DNA of 64,000 nucleotides. It comes from Deinandra increscens subsp. villosa. Lineage: Eukaryota; Streptophyta; Magnoliopsida; Asterales; Asteraceae. Numbering within the stretch: the stretch's first letter is position 1; the number at the start of each line of letters is the position of its first letter. The notes beneath the pieces are model-generated. The model did not search any database. It was not told the DNA's origin and saw only the letters and a list, made by a program, of their open reading frames with translations. The position numbers were made by a program, and so were the translations under genes. The stretch lies in the NCBI GenBank assembly GCA_039602395.1, contig JBCNJP010000027.1, positions 32,691,962 through 32,755,961 on the forward strand, read 5' to 3'. Below, piece by piece: positions 12,099 through 25,800 of the stretch.

Positions 12099-13284
12099 TT
12101 ATAACTTTCCGATTTGAACCATTACGACTGGGATGAGCAACTTATTTCTGGCCCTTTAATCGATGGTTTTGTTTAGGCTAAGATGTCACCTAGATATGAG
12201 GCACGATGTGGTTATTCTCTTAAATTATGTTCTTATTTTGGTTCTGTCTTCGACTGTTTCTTGCAGGTACAAAGGGTCTGTCATCCAAGTACTATTGAGA
12301 TGGTTTTACAATGGCAAAGTGCATGGTCGAATACAAGTTCAATTTTTTTTTTTTTTTTTTTTTGCAACAACTTTGTATTTTTGATGGGGTTTATGATTTG
12401 AACTTGGATGGTTTGTTATGGGTCTAATGTTTATGGAAAGTTGAAATTTAAATGAGATTCTTTACAAAATTTAGAGTTATAAACTAACACTACAACTAAA
12501 TAATCTATAAAAATTAGGAACTAAGTTGACAAATTCCTTGCTCAAGAATTACACGGGGCTTTTACATTTTGAAAAACATTTTTCGCCCCACAAGACAGAC
12601 GGGTCTTTTTTCTAGTTATGATTAAACATCATATTATATTATACCTATATTATGGGGAAAGATTGAGTATGTTGATTGTGAGTCGGGGTAAAAAAAAGGG
12701 ATTGGGTCAAAACAAGTCGGCTAAAACCAACATAGAACATGAAAACTTCAACAAGCTTTGTGTTTAAACCACTGATGACTCAAATCAAGTGATTACATAG
12801 AACCAACAAACACATGAAATTAGACGGACCAAACCAATCTTTTTTGTGTTTAAATCAGTTCATAGTCATCTAATCCGAAGTTAAACATACTTAATTGGAG
12901 AGGATCCCTGCTAATGTGCACCACAGAAACTAAAATTAGCCACCACGTGTCTACAGGGGTGGCTCCGCTCCGAGCATGGGTAGGGACGTAGGGTGGACGA
13001 CCGCCCAGGGTCCGGTTTTTCGCAGAGGCCGAAATTTTTAAAATTTTCTTATGTGATTACCTCATAAATACCACAACTAATAGCTATATATATATATATA
13101 TATGAAATGGTTTTCACTTGTTTGGCGAGCGCTCAAAATCAGGCCTCCGGGTTTTTAAGGTTTTCTGGCCAGCCTATGTGTCTGCAACTACAGATTGAAA
13201 ACAAAAATTTTAAGTTGATTAAAAAATACACGTGGCCAACATAAGCATTTGAAATGCGAACAGCTAAGCCAGCGTACTTTAAAA

Positions 13285-13315
<31 letters not shown>

Positions 13316-14437
13316 CATGATCTTTTGATCTGCTGAAGCCAAAAAATGATGGAGCATATTCATTGTAAAGAAATGGAAGCTAGAATTATTTAGAAATTTT
13401 GCTACTAATCGTAGCTGCCTCTTCAATTCGTTGACTCTTTTACAGAACAAAACCCTCAAAAGGTTTAACCTGTTGGATGGGCTTCAATAGAGCTAATAAA
13501 TAATAAGATGAAAATAAATTTCTAAAGTAACGCTGGGCTTCTGTTATAATAATAAACGATTGAAGAGGCCATATGAAATAAATAACACTCAAAATATTTA
13601 CCATGATATCAACAGCTCTGACAAAATCAAAACAAGTCATTTTGTGCAAGGGGTTGAGTTTATTCAAGCTCCTCTCTTGCTTATATTCATTATTTTATTT
13701 AGTATAGTCTTTGTTTTGGTTATTTTAGTGCTATCAAGTCAGTTTAGGTATACAGATTTATAAAGACCAAACGAAACTTCCAATAAATATCGCTCTGATT
13801 CAAAGAGGCAGCACCCCAAGCAGCGCTCCAAAGGGCGGATACCCTGATTGCCACTAAAGGTGTAACTGAATAAACTATCAGCTGTTTTAACCACTAACTG
13901 ACATACTAATTCACTGCGAGTTTTGTTGTTTTAATTAAACGTTACAATGAATCATTTAAAAGGAAGTCTGTCTGCGGTACATGCTTCCGTATCAAAAAAA
14001 TACGTACACATACTTGTTTCCTTACTAACTGGATTTTTTTAAGTACCAACGAAGAAATATAGAAAGCCCAGCCCATTTGTACCCAAAAGGCTACCAATTA
14101 GAACTAAGCTCGACAATGAACTGGACCACCAGTAAAAGACTATGAAACAAGAACCATCCCAAGTTGATTCTATAGGTCTCTAGATTCCTAAAATTCAAGT
14201 TCACAGAGATACTTCACTAATAGATAGACCAATATCTTATGCTAATGACCGATTCAAGACGGGCTAATCCACAGAAAGGTAAAAAAAAAGGAAAATTTTG
14301 AAAAATCGAAAATGAAAAAGACTGTATTCGAGCATAATGCACGTTAGCATATGAATGGATCTGTATACCGGATGCTAGAAGCACCATCATCAACCTCATG
14401 ATGTCAGATTTATTGGAGAGAAATCGAGTATTTGTAA
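12099..14437. other. Intergenic and 3' flank of AHL gene, no gene seen
   Basis: Homopolymer runs (T at about 12344-12363, A at about 13290-13315) and a short TA run (13087-13103) are present. A sequence at 12952-13060 beginning CAGGGGTGGCTCCGCTCC resembles one end of an hAT MITE, but no convincing second end with an 8-bp duplication was found. The last few hundred bases before 14438 should hold the 3' UTR of the AHL gene. Confidence 0.5.
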
Positions 14438-17400
14438 TCAATTGGGGAGCATGTTCATGGTGGAGCTAGGCCAGCCCATGTTAGAATACATGGGAAGATT
14501 TTGCATGTGCTGAGGTGGCTGCTGATGATGTTGCTGTTGTTGTTGTTGTTGCTGTAGGTGTAGGTGTTGGGTAGCATTGTTGTAGGAGCCAGGGATCCTA
14601 TGAAGCGGGCTGCTCCCGCTTTCATCAGATGATTCGCTTGATGGCCCTTCGGAAGGAGGACTGGCACCTGGAACCGCCCCTCCACCACCACCGCTGCTGC
14701 CAAAACTCAACATGTTTGGTGGGGCGACTGGTGATGGGCCGACGGTAGATTTTTGTTTCTTCGTATCTGTAATGAAGCTACCGACAATAACCTGATATGC
14801 AAAACCATTGTTAATATACTATGTTGACTATTTCCATAGGGAGAGGATCATTTGAGAACCAATTGGTTTTCAGAACTTTTGAAAACCATTCTAAGCCACT
14901 AGTTTATCAATATGAAAAACCCTCTCATGAATTATAGTGGTCCCCACCTGAAATTAGTGGTTGAGATTTGGTTCTCAAAAGTTCTTAAAACAAAAAGTTC
15001 TCATTTGAACCTAACCCTATTCTCATATAATATTTGCAGTTACACACACTAGTTTGTTTGTGTGTGTGTGTAGAGAGAGAGAGAAAAAAAGGACCTGCAC
15101 GGGTGATGCCGCCACCAACATCCCAGCAACACCACCACCCAAAACTCGGCCATCTGAACCAGCAAGAGAAACACTTAATCCACTAGGTTTGCTGGTGTTA
15201 CCTTCACTTTCTGAGTGCACAAAGGAACCTGATAGTGATATTATCTCGAATCGGCCCTGGAATTTACATCAAGAAATGAAACACAAAGATACTTAGCGAT
15301 ATGTAGAATATTAGCAAATGGGTTGTTTGAATTGTGTTTTTATAATTTAATCTCTCATCTGGTCATATAGTTAAGCTAAAATGATTAACTAAAATGATAA
15401 GGGTCAAACGAGTTGAAATTCATCTGAAACCAATACAAATGTATGAGACTTCCTGAATCCCTCAACTAAAAAACAGTTTAACTAGCTAAAATAGTAAGGG
15501 TCAAACAAGTTGAAATTCATCTGAAACAAATACAAATGTATGAGACTTCCTCCCATAACTAAAAAAACAGTTTATGGTTAATGTTCTTGCTATGATCATG
15601 CCAATGGTTGAATACTGATCCCTCCATCCTAAAAAGATATAATATTACAAAAAGCAAAGTGACTTGTGATCCACTTTTTGAGGTAGTTGGTTACTTTCAA
15701 AACATATTTTTTTTTAATACCTTTAATAATTGAATTTGTACTTAGACTCCTTGGAACAATGAAACTCAAAAACTGGATTTTCTTTGGGACAGTGGAATTC
15801 AAAAATCAATACATATGTATAATACATGCATGTTAACTTTTGGCACATATGTTGCTATATCCATCCTAAAAAATTAGTGATAATTTTTAACTGAATTTTA
15901 GAAATAAAAGGTAACTGTGAACTTTCAAAACTATCTTACAGTTAAAAATTTGAAACAGGGCCCCCATTTTTCTAGAATAAAAAAGGAAATTTTGAACCAA
16001 ACTGGTCAGATGGAGGGGTATAGTTGTAATATAGAATTGCAAAACGTATAAGAGTAAAGTCACCAAATATAATTTTAAACTATCTTAAAAGTGAAAAAGA
16101 TGGTTAATTCTCTTTGATTCCAATTTTCATTATATATAAAAATTGGTCTTTTCTCGAATAATTTGTAGAAGTGATTTTGAAAGATATATATATATAATTC
16201 GTATATTTAGAAAAAACTATATTATATATAAAACAAAACCTAAAAAAAGAAAGAAAAAGAAAATTTGTGATTTTAAAATCGTGAGCAGTGAAGGCAACTA
16301 TGAATCTATAGTTGCTCACATCGGAACTACTATTCTGCCACAGTTATCCAATCAAAACTTGAACCTGCTTTTTAACCACCAAAATTGAACCTTTTAGATG
16401 ATTTAAGTCCATCAGTTACTTTAATTTTAAGAAACAAAAATATGCACTAATTTCAATAACCTAATATTTTTAAAAACTCAACTAATCACTACCCAAGTTC
16501 CACCATTGTTCCACCCAAGCACACACCTTTTTGTAGAGAATGCACCATCAAGTTTCAATTTTCCAATGTTATGAAGTTTTACAATTTTTTACGGTTTTAC
16601 CTCTAACCTATTTGCTGATGTGGCAGACAAATCGTATTTACATGGCTAACACCATCTCCGGTAGACGGGCAAAAATTATGTAGAATTTGGTAATCATTCC
16701 ACCATTTTAACACCAGTTTGGTGCAAGTACGACAGTATTCCTCAAACCAAAAATTTACAAGCAACGAATATACTAATTAAAGTACAAACGAACAAACATA
16801 CCCAGCAAAATCTCACTCAAACAGTAGGGTTTGACGAGGGTGAGATGTGAGCACACCTTACCCTATCCCATGGGATAGAGAGGTTGCTCCCAAAGAGACC
16901 CCTAAGGTCCTAACTCAAGAAAACTATCTTTTTCTTTCTATTTTTAAAAGAGAAATACTGAACGCATAGCAGGAAAAAAGTATATAGTATCAGAAGATAA
17001 AAGAAGAGTAAAACATAATGGTACATAAGGCTAAACTAGATACAACTGAAGGCACGAACTAAAAGCCCGCCTAACACTAAAGGCAAACCTAGAAAGAGAC
17101 TAACACCAATTACTAAGGCAACTTAAGTGGAAGTACAAGCACACACTATGATGCCCAGAAAAGACCAAATCTATACACTCCCTAAAATTCCTTAACCTTT
17201 ATCCCATGTCACCTAATTAAAGTAAAATCATCAAAACATATTTTTAGAACAATCTCGTACAGAGCTTTAAGATGAGTATAGCCTTAGATATCTTTTAAAA
17301 GTATTCTTATATTTATATGCATGTGTTATTAATGAGTTGGTTGGTTTTTTAAGATAACCAGATAAATATAAAACTAACATGTTTTCTTGATTTTATATGA

Positions 17401-19738
17401 AAAACATAACTTAAATAAAACGTCCTAGTGTGTAAATTTGAATCACAATTTACATAGTTGAAAAAGATTGATGTAACAAGCCTGCATATACATTGAAGAA
17501 GAAATAAATTTGCTGCAAGAATTGTACTCTTTTTACACCAAAATGGTGTAAATGTTTGGCACATAAATTGGAGCTAATTAAACATTCAGTCATTAACCTC
17601 CTTTTATGGTGTTTGAGTAACTTAGGTAAAACTCAATTACTATATAAGTATTAAGAGACATTAACATAAACAAAAATTACTAATTTGAGCAGCAAGTAAA
17701 ATTTTATGCAGACTAAAATTCACAAGAACTTAAATAGTAACATCTTATAATTGTAAGTTTAACAAGTCGGGGAGTAAAAGTATAAACCTCATAAGTCACA
17801 GTACCCCCAGTCATAGCTGGCTGGCGAAGTGTGACATTGCTGATGGCACCATTGGCAGATAAAATACAAACTGTACGAGGTCCTTGTTGTGAAAATGACA
17901 ACATCGTTGTGGCTATATCCTGTTAAAATAATTAATACAAAAAACAAGAAACTTTTAGAATGTTCCTTATATAAGATATAATATTGATCAATACAAGTAA
18001 TACAATTATACGATTACAGCAAAATACGGGTCCATTCAAACTTGCCAAAATGGGTGAGCATATCGTTCATTTGTAAATAAAACCATTACGTTCATTATAC
18101 ATAAAGGCACCACAACTATTTTGTTTTATTTTTTATAAAAAGGCCAATCTTTCTAAGCAATACCACAAAGCATTGTTATAAAGCTACAGCAATCAAAAAA
18201 TAACTAATATTGGTCCCATACACTACAAAAAATGTGGTCAAACCTAGTAGACCACTGGGCCGATGCTAGAAGAGATTTACAGCACGCAAGAATTAAGTTC
18301 ATTCATAAACAACGCAGATAGTGTCTTCGATTTAAACTATCTATGTGATATGTGCATACATCCAACATTGCATTAATATGCATCATTAAAACTATGGAAA
18401 TAAAAAATATCAGGAAACAAAAACAAAACCTAGAAGTGGTCAAATGTGCAACACTTCAATAAATACCTCTTCTGCCTCATGAAAATCACAGCTCTTGATA
18501 TGTCATGAATATTAATGAAAGCGACTGGGTACTAATCAAATACATAGAACACAGTTTTCAAATTATAATTGTTCAATAGATGCACAACAAATCATCCGAA
18601 ACTTTGAGAAATATTTTAAAATAGTTCATATTTTTACATACACTCTTTTGCCATAGTGATTACATAGAAATATAACCCTTCAAACTTAATGTGTCAACAA
18701 AACCAAGAAAATTTACAGAACTCCCAAACAAAGAGAAGAATAGGTGTGCAAGGTAGATCATAAGTGTGATTCACAGAAAACAAGATAACCAATATTTTAA
18801 CGAGTCACAACCCTCAAAATCACCATGATCACCTTATATAACAATCGTTCTATCAAGAGACCACAATTTAACTTAGCTACAATCAACAAGCCTACTTAAT
18901 TAACCCAACGATAATTAGAACCGTGATACTATCACAACTCTAATCATTCATCAACCAAACATGTAATTTATGGGAAGCCCTAATGCATTTCTTGAGCAGT
19001 AGAATTTAACTAAACATAGACTGATAGACATAGTAACCCGAATTTCAAACCAAGATTACCTCTCCTGCTTTTACAATAATGACATGAGGTGTAAACCCAA
19101 CTCCAGGTGAACCTGCCAATCACATAATAAAAAATGTATAACCAATCCAATATATAACAACAAACTCAACAAATACATAAATTAAACATTAAACAACATT
19201 AATATATACCTAAAGCATCCAACTGCTTTTTCCCAGAACCAGGTGGCCTTCCTCTATGTTTCTTAGCAGACGAATCTACATTCGGAGTCCCACCACTGCC
19301 GTCATTCGAAGACTCCAAATTACCACCACCAGCACTAGGAACAGCATTAACCGGAGCCGGAGCCAAACCGAGGGCAATGTTGCCATCAGAAGACGGTGAA
19401 TACTTTCTGGGCCTTCCCCTTTTCTTCTTGGGCGGGTCAGTGGTGTACCCACCGGCCCTAAAACCACCGGTCGGAGAGGATCCGTCACCGAACTGATCGG
19501 AACTGAAGGGGAATCGCTGTTGCATCGAATTGGGGGTCATCAAGTTTGCATTTTTATTGTTGGAGACTGCAGCATTACTGGAATTGTTGGAGAGATTGTT
19601 GTGGTGGGTGGAGTAGGAGTTCGGTGGCATCATCATACCTGGCGGCAGCTGGTGGTGGTGGTGGTGGGGTTGATGATGCTGTAGCGACGGCGGCGGCGGC
19701 GGCGGCGGCGGTGGTGCTAATGATTCCCGTGAATCCAT
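14438..19738 (-). CDS. AT-hook motif nuclear-localized (AHL) protein, two AT-hooks plus PPC domain
   Basis: Five exons joined by GT-AG introns: 19210-19738, 19060-19112, 17788-17919, 15095-15256 and 14438-14791. Phases agree throughout, giving 1230 nt and 409 residues. A Pro run and a His-rich N-terminus are followed by two AT-hooks, KKKRGRPRKYSP (RGRP at 107-110) and KKHRGRPPGSGKK (RGRP at 162-165), which bind the minor groove of AT-rich DNA. The PPC (DUF296) domain then begins GSPGVGFTPHVIIVKAGE at about 177, with MLSFSQQGPRTVCILSANGA in exon 3 and GRFEII at exon 4 start (residue 239). In AHL proteins this GRFEIL-like patch is needed for partner binding; here the last residue is Ile. Two hooks and five exons fit the intron-containing AHL clade (Arabidopsis AHL1 relatives). 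The C-terminus has a Gln run and ends WPSSTMNMLPN. Expected role: nuclear chromatin-associated regulator of transcription. The exact orthologue is not assigned. Confidence 0.95.
14838..15017. mobile_element. MULE-type MITE in AHL intron 4
   Basis: A 180-bp element with ends AGGGAGAGGATCATTTGAGA and GGGTTAGGTTCAAATGAGAA (right end reverse-complemented). It is flanked by TATTTCCAT (14829-14837) and TATTCTCAT (15018-15026), a 9-bp duplication with two mismatches. It fills more than half of the 303-bp intron between exons 4 and 5. Two more copies of the same family lie at 36243-36585. Confidence 0.78.
15386..15573. repeat. Tandem duplication in AHL intron 3
   Basis: Two copies of a roughly 100-bp unit sharing AAGGGTCAAACNAGTTGAAA, CATCTGAAAC and TACAAATGTATGAGACTTCC. 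It is non-coding and lies between exons 3 and 4. Confidence 0.7.
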
Positions 19739-20515
19739 TAATTAAAATCTAGCAAAACTGGTGCCGGATGTTGAAATGCAGGTAGATCTTGGAAATGAAT
19801 TTTGAGAATCTAATTGGAGATAAGGAATTGAATCGGAAGGAAGATTGGGGGGCGATTGAAGGGGTTTAAAGAGGGCGATAAAAGAGGGGGATTAGGGTTT
19901 TAAAGATGAAATTTTGGGTTTGGTAAGGGAGGGAGGGAGGGGCATTTATTGAATGAATGCAGCATCTATATCTACTTGTGGTGTTGTAGCTCTTGACAAC
20001 ACATTTGGCTGCATGTCTTTTCCACAACTACTTTGAAGTTTCTCTAGTTCTTATCTACAACTGAAATCCACAGATTTTAAAATTATGATTTATGATTTAA
20101 AAACAAGCAAATACTATTAATGGCCAATTAAACCAAAGCAATACTATGACTGATTATCTTATTCACTAGATTTCAGGATTAATATGGTTACTGCTAAATT
20201 TCCTGCTTCAAAGTTACAGTGGGAATAATGTTGACATACAAAACCGTTATATTATATAATGTTACTATGGGGATAATGTTGACATACAAAACCCCGTTGT
20301 ATTATATAACGGTACGTATAAGAAACGGAAGTAATAAAACATGTATCGACCGAAAAGCTTAAAACCAAAACTATGGTACACTGTTGTGCTTAAGAAAATC
20401 TATATGTACCTATTACACCACAAAAAAGAAAACAGCTCATTTGCGAAGCTCGAATGACTCAGTTGCAAATACAAAAAGACTATGTTACAACGTTAAAATT
20501 AAAAACTGAACGCTA
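19739..20515. other. 5' flank of AHL gene
   Basis: Read on the minus strand, this holds the 5' UTR and promoter side of the AHL gene, including a C/T-rich stretch at about 19850-19945 (AAACCCTAATCCCC, CCTCCCTCCCTCCC). No unambiguous TATA box was chosen. A short tandem duplication (GGNATAATGTTGACATACAA, twice) occupies about 20221-20325. Confidence 0.5.
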
Positions 20516-21349
20516 AAACGGTGTTCAGTATTCGAATCGATTCGAAAAATTCAAAATTCGACTCGATTCGATTCGAAAATCATTGGTTCGAAATTCGGTT
20601 TGAAATTTCAAATTCGATTCGATTCGATGTCTAATATTGAATTTCGAATCGAATTATTGAATCTCAAATTCGAATTTGATTCGAAATTCGAATTAGACAT
20701 ATTAATATATTCATACACACACACACACATATATACACTATATATTTATTTTGTATATAAACAAATATAAATAAATATACAAATATAATAACTTTAATTT
20801 TCACAAACAACTTCTCATTGACACCTATTTAAAAATCTTTAAATATTTAGCTATTTAAAATTTTATAATTTGAAAACACGTATTCTCTAATTCATGCCCA
20901 CAAATTTGGCATTATATGGACTCACCCAATCATTTTCCAAATGAGTTATGTTCAATAACTATTTTCTTGTCTAGATGTATAATAAAATTGTAAATCTTGT
21001 GTTTTTTGGTGATGCTTATGTTGAATTTTTTTAATGACAATTTAACTATCACGATAGTTACTGAACAAAATTGCTTTAGATATGGATGTTTTGAATGTTA
21101 AACTAAATTTTGTCTAATTTGAACGTTTCCATTTTGAATGTTAAACTATGATCTTCTTTACTAAAATAACTTTGATTTCTTCAAATTGATTCGGATTCGA
21201 TTCGGAATCGATTCAAATTAATCTCATTCGAATTCGATTCGATTCGGATTCCGTTTTCAAATTAGAATCCAGGTTTTAAAATTTAACATTCAAATGATTT
21301 GATTCGATTAATTCGAGTATTCAAAATTCAATTCGTTGAACACCCCTAG
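20516..21349. mobile_element. Probable non-autonomous hAT element
   Basis: The right end, reverse-complemented, reads TAGGGGTGTTCAACGAATTG; the left end reads GGTGTTCAGTATTCGAATCG. Both subterminal regions are full of ATTCGAATCGATTCGA-type repeats (20530-20700 and 21180-21340), as in hAT elements with clustered transposase-binding motifs. Flanks GCTAAAAC and GCTCAAAG could be a decayed 8-bp duplication. The AT-rich centre has no open frame. Confidence 0.5.
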
Positions 21350-21579
21350 CTCAAAGTGTTGAGCCTATGACCTAAAAGTTATGCTACACGACTGTATTTT
21401 TTACACCACAAACTTATGTGCTAAAGTCATCGCGTTCGGATACATAAAAAAGAAAAAAAAAGTCTAAGAATTGGTAATTAGCAAAATAAGCAAAAAATAT
21501 ATATATTATTTTACTGTAGATACTGTAGCGTAGGGGAAAAGAAAACATACGGCAAAATAGTAAAATAATTGCAACTTTG

Positions 21580-21712
21580 ATCAAATAGCAAATCGTAAAT
21601 AACTCAAACTTTGTCCAAATAGCAAATCATAAAATACTCAAAATTTGTCCAATGGCAAAATCGTAAATAGCTTAAAAATGGCAAAATTGTAAATGCCTCA
21701 AACTTTGTTTTT
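21580..21712. repeat. Short tandem repeat
   Basis: Four diverged copies of a roughly 35-bp unit built on TAGCAAATCGTAAATAACTC and AAACTTTGTCCAA. Non-coding. Confidence 0.5.
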
Positions 21713-21717
21713 TGTTA

Positions 21718-21912
21718 GGCTGGTTGTAGTGGTGGGACGCCAGCCCCCTCCATAACACCCCAATAACACGAGAAGGAGAGGATGTTTTGGTTTTTTGATA
21801 GAGGATATGAGGCTTGGTGGTGGTAGCGCTAGATGGGAGAGAAGCTATTCATGGGGCGCGCGGGGGTGGTGAATCCAGCGTTATGGGAGAGGGTGGCGCC
21901 CCTATAGAGCCG
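21718..21912. mobile_element. PIF/Harbinger-like MITE
   Basis: A 195-bp GC-rich segment. Its ends are inverted copies (GGCTGGTTGTAGTGGTGGGA on the left; CGGCTCTATAGGGGCGCCAC as the reverse complement of the right), each followed inward by CCATAAC. It is flanked by TTA at 21715-21717 and 21913-21915. The target duplication and GC content fit Tourist-like elements; the inverted repeat is imperfect. Confidence 0.5.
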
Positions 21913-22822
21913 TTACACATGCTTTTATGCCGATAGAATTTGAAAGAAATGAATGTAATAACAAAGGACGTTTAGTTTAATGGTTTCTTAGTGTGTAACA
22001 AAGAAATGATTGGGCTGGTTGCCCCGATACTTACGAGCCTACCTTTAGATATGGTGTATATCTCCTAACATACCACGTCTCGTTCTAGCACGAAGTCAAA
22101 TATCGTTATGTTAACGTTGTTGAATCAACATGTATACACAATCTTCTTTTTGTTCTCTCTCCGAAACACACGCAATCTTTTTGTTATAATGTCAACCGAG
22201 CTTAATTATCAAGTATCATAACACCATAAATAAATTGAAATCAAAGTATAACCAACCCATTTCACTTCAAAGTCAAAAGTGAGGGGCTACTCTTATACAA
22301 CCATAAAGGAGCACAAAAGGGGTCCTGACCTATGCCAACTTTTTTTTTTTTAATAAAACAGTTTCTTAGAATATAAGGACTTCATATGCTGAGTTAGAAA
22401 TATGTCATCATATGGATGATTGATTAGCCATCAAACTGGTTTTAAGACGACAGTGGCCGACAGGGGTAGGGGCGATAACTAGCAACTGGCATCCGCTAGC
22501 GGTGAACGGACGGAAGGCTAGAAAAGCCGGAAATATATAGATTTTATTGTATCCACAATTTATATTCAGTCAGATTTAAAGCTTTTAAGATGCCTGGGTA
22601 AAGTTAAATGTTTAAGTTTGTATGAAAATTTGATGCAAAAACAATGTTTTCTGATTTTGTAAGTTTTGTGAAACATAACCACTTCAACTTCTGCAGACCA
22701 TATCATGAAGTCTAATCAAAGAACACGCCTTTATAAAACATAGAAGAATCAAATTTTGAATCCAATCTTTTCTATAACATATGTCACACAACTTCAAGAA
22801 AAGTGTCGAAAATGCGGTTTAA
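21913..22822. other. Intergenic, includes AP2M 3' flank
   Basis: No open frame, RNA gene or transposon end could be supported. The last few hundred bases before 22823 should contain the 3' UTR of the mu-adaptin gene. Confidence 0.5.
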
Positions 22823-25800
22823 CTAACATCTGATCTCATATGAACCTGCTTTGGTAATATACCTGACCCACTCGACCGTGTTGTACCCGCTCTTCTCCCA
22901 TACCTGTTTAATAAAAGATCAATAAAACTAATCATTAAAGATTTGAAGATGATGAGTTATTTTGCTGCGTTGATACACAAATTTAGTATGGTAAGATGTA
23001 CCTTGAGAAACCTGACTCTTAATCCAGATGCTGTAAACATAGGAACCTGCAAAAACACAAGAATAAATAATTTACTACTTTGCAATTTCTAATCATTTGA
23101 GGGTCGAAAAGTATTCTTTAAATGATCAAAAGTTATCACCTGAAACTCCATTTGTATTGGTGGCCTAGTCGATGATTTCTTTTCTGCAATCGTTGAAATC
23201 AACTCCACTTCTGCACTCAAAGTTGACTCTGTTTGTCCTGGGAATTTTCGTATCCTGCAGATTTATTGTAATTACAACATGTGTTAAAAACCACTACCTA
23301 ATTATAGGGCATGCATAAAAAAAAATTATGAAGTTAACAAGAAAAAATAAGATCACAATCGGAAGATACTCACTTCCACATCAAACAATCCATAGAAGCA
23401 TTGTACTTTGCTCGCCCAGATGTCACTTGAACACTTGTTTTTGCTGTCTGTTTGGGTACTGGAACCTTAATCACAACTCCAAGTGCAAACATTTTGGCGC
23501 CAAAAACACTCTTTACCTGAAAGCCAGTAAGGTTAGAGTAAAAGTAGAGTAAGTTAAGTGATAATTTAGTTGTTTTCGACCCATATATCTATTAATAGGT
23601 CACATGTTAGAGTAACATTGAAATAATATATTGTTGTAATCATATTCGGCGAACTCATTATTTTTTAAAAATAAAATTCAGATAAAAAAGTGTTCCGGGT
23701 CAACAATTTGACCCGTTACAAAACCCGCTCAATATGCCATCTATGTTGTCTACAAACCTTCACGTTAACTTCCATGCGTGTCCTACCCAATTCTTTGATG
23801 GTGGGCAATACCCGAAATGGAAGATTTACACCCTCAGTGATACGATATCTGTTTGCATAAATTATTAACATAAATGTTACAACATGTTGCATAACATATC
23901 AGATATAAATACCAACAAGAGAGTGAGATTACTTCATTAGCTCGAATTCACCATCTGGTGGCACAAAACTGACCGTTTTTTCTGAATTAAATCTGGTCAA
24001 GTTTACACACTGATGGAAGGTAACATCATCCAGCTCAATAGTTTTCCCACTGCATTAAATAGTAAACTCATAAACTGGAAGTCTGGAACAATCGAACAAA
24101 TATCAAACATGTAAAATTAACATATCTAAAACCAGAAAATTACCTCTTAGTAGGGCGCGACTTAATTTCAGCTTCTTTTTCCAGTCCAATTTTGTCATTT
24201 AGTCCCAGTTTCAAATCAGGCATACCAGTAAGGAAACACTTCATAAGAATCTTGCCCGTTACATCACAACGTAGTACGCTACCTATTAGCATTAATATTT
24301 AATGTTATGTATCAAGGTAATTAAAATATTAAACATATTTTCACATTTGAAACACATCTAAAATTGTACCTTTTGAAGACATAAGAAGATTAACACTTTC
24401 CACAATATCCAAAAATACTTCATTCTTTTTATAAACAAGACCTTCCCTACGCCACCCAACCGCACCGGTTACTTGTAAAGTAGCATTGGGGACAGGTTTA
24501 TCTGTAGGCTGTTTAAATTCATAGAAAAACGAGCTACAATTCAGAAATAATTAATTTCCATAAAAAATAAAATAAAGTATTACCTAGATATGAAAAACAA
24601 TCCTGGAGACAAATAAAAAAATAATATGGGGCAACAAACCTTGGATGAGAAAGGTGAGCGTACACCTTCTTGAGTAATGTAAAGCTTCAACATTTCTGGT
24701 GAAAGATTTTGTGGATAACCAAAATCCATAATCTCTGCAAATAAAACAAGATATAGAGCAGACTCAAACATGATATAATACAAAAAAGACACTAAAGATA
24801 TATGATTTAAATAAAGCAACTCTTACCGTCTAATAACTCGTATATCAGAACAAAGTTGTTGCGTATGGCATCCTCATCAAAGGCACCACCAAAATACGAC
24901 TTAAATAAATTAACCGCCTGCATGAGAAGAAAATTAGTTAGCAAACATCAGTCTTAGGATTTTATATGGAGAAATATATATATTTTTTTTGTTTACTATC
25001 TTCTTGATGAATTAAGAGTTTAAAAGGTTCAGAAACTACGTACATTCACAAATCACAAGTCTTAATCTTTCTTTTCCTAAAGAAATATCAATTCCACAGA
25101 CCCTTGAAAACTGAAAATTAAAACATTACCTCAACAACAAACTTGAAGGCACATGCTACATTCGCATTACTGCTGACAACAATGACAATGTAGACATTGC
25201 TAATTCTCATATAGAAAAACGAGCAACCGCCAATCTGGCGAACAGGACATGTTCCAAGTTCCTTCGTTTGCATTATGTGAAGTCTAAAGGCGTCAACCAT
25301 ATTTCCCCTAAAAGATGTAACAACAAAGAACAAACAGAAATAACAAGATACATCAGTACATTTATATGTCTGTAGTTACAGCAGCTGAAAATATGACCTT
25401 TGTGTTACTATTGATGAGATCCACATATATAATCTACTGAAAAAAACAACTTTGACAAAACAACACAGGCAAAATTAAACATAAAACTATATGATGAATA
25501 CATCAAATTATTTAAAAACTTTTCATACATAACACATGGAATCAATGAAACTGCACTTATAATCTCTAAACCTCGTTGATTCTAGTCAATCACAGAAGTT
25601 ATTTAAACAAAACTGCACAATTTAAAGAAACCTATTTGTAATTTTCCTCTTCTCTCCATATAGATGCTTTATGAAAAATCAAACAGGAAATGCAAACCCT
25701 ATCTTAATCAATCGTTAGGGCAACTAAACTGTGAACAAATCTCAGAAGTTATCAATCGATTACTTAACTTATCATCATCAAACTAAAGGCATCATATGTA

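Noticed and set aside
12952..13160. A complete hAT MITE starting CAGGGGTGGCTCC
   Set aside because: Only one plausible end was found; no matching inverted end or 8-bp duplication could be read.
19276..19752. Other frames over AHL exon 1 on both strands
   Set aside because: Shadows of the GC-rich first exon; the AHL frame has AT-hooks, correct splice phases and family matches.
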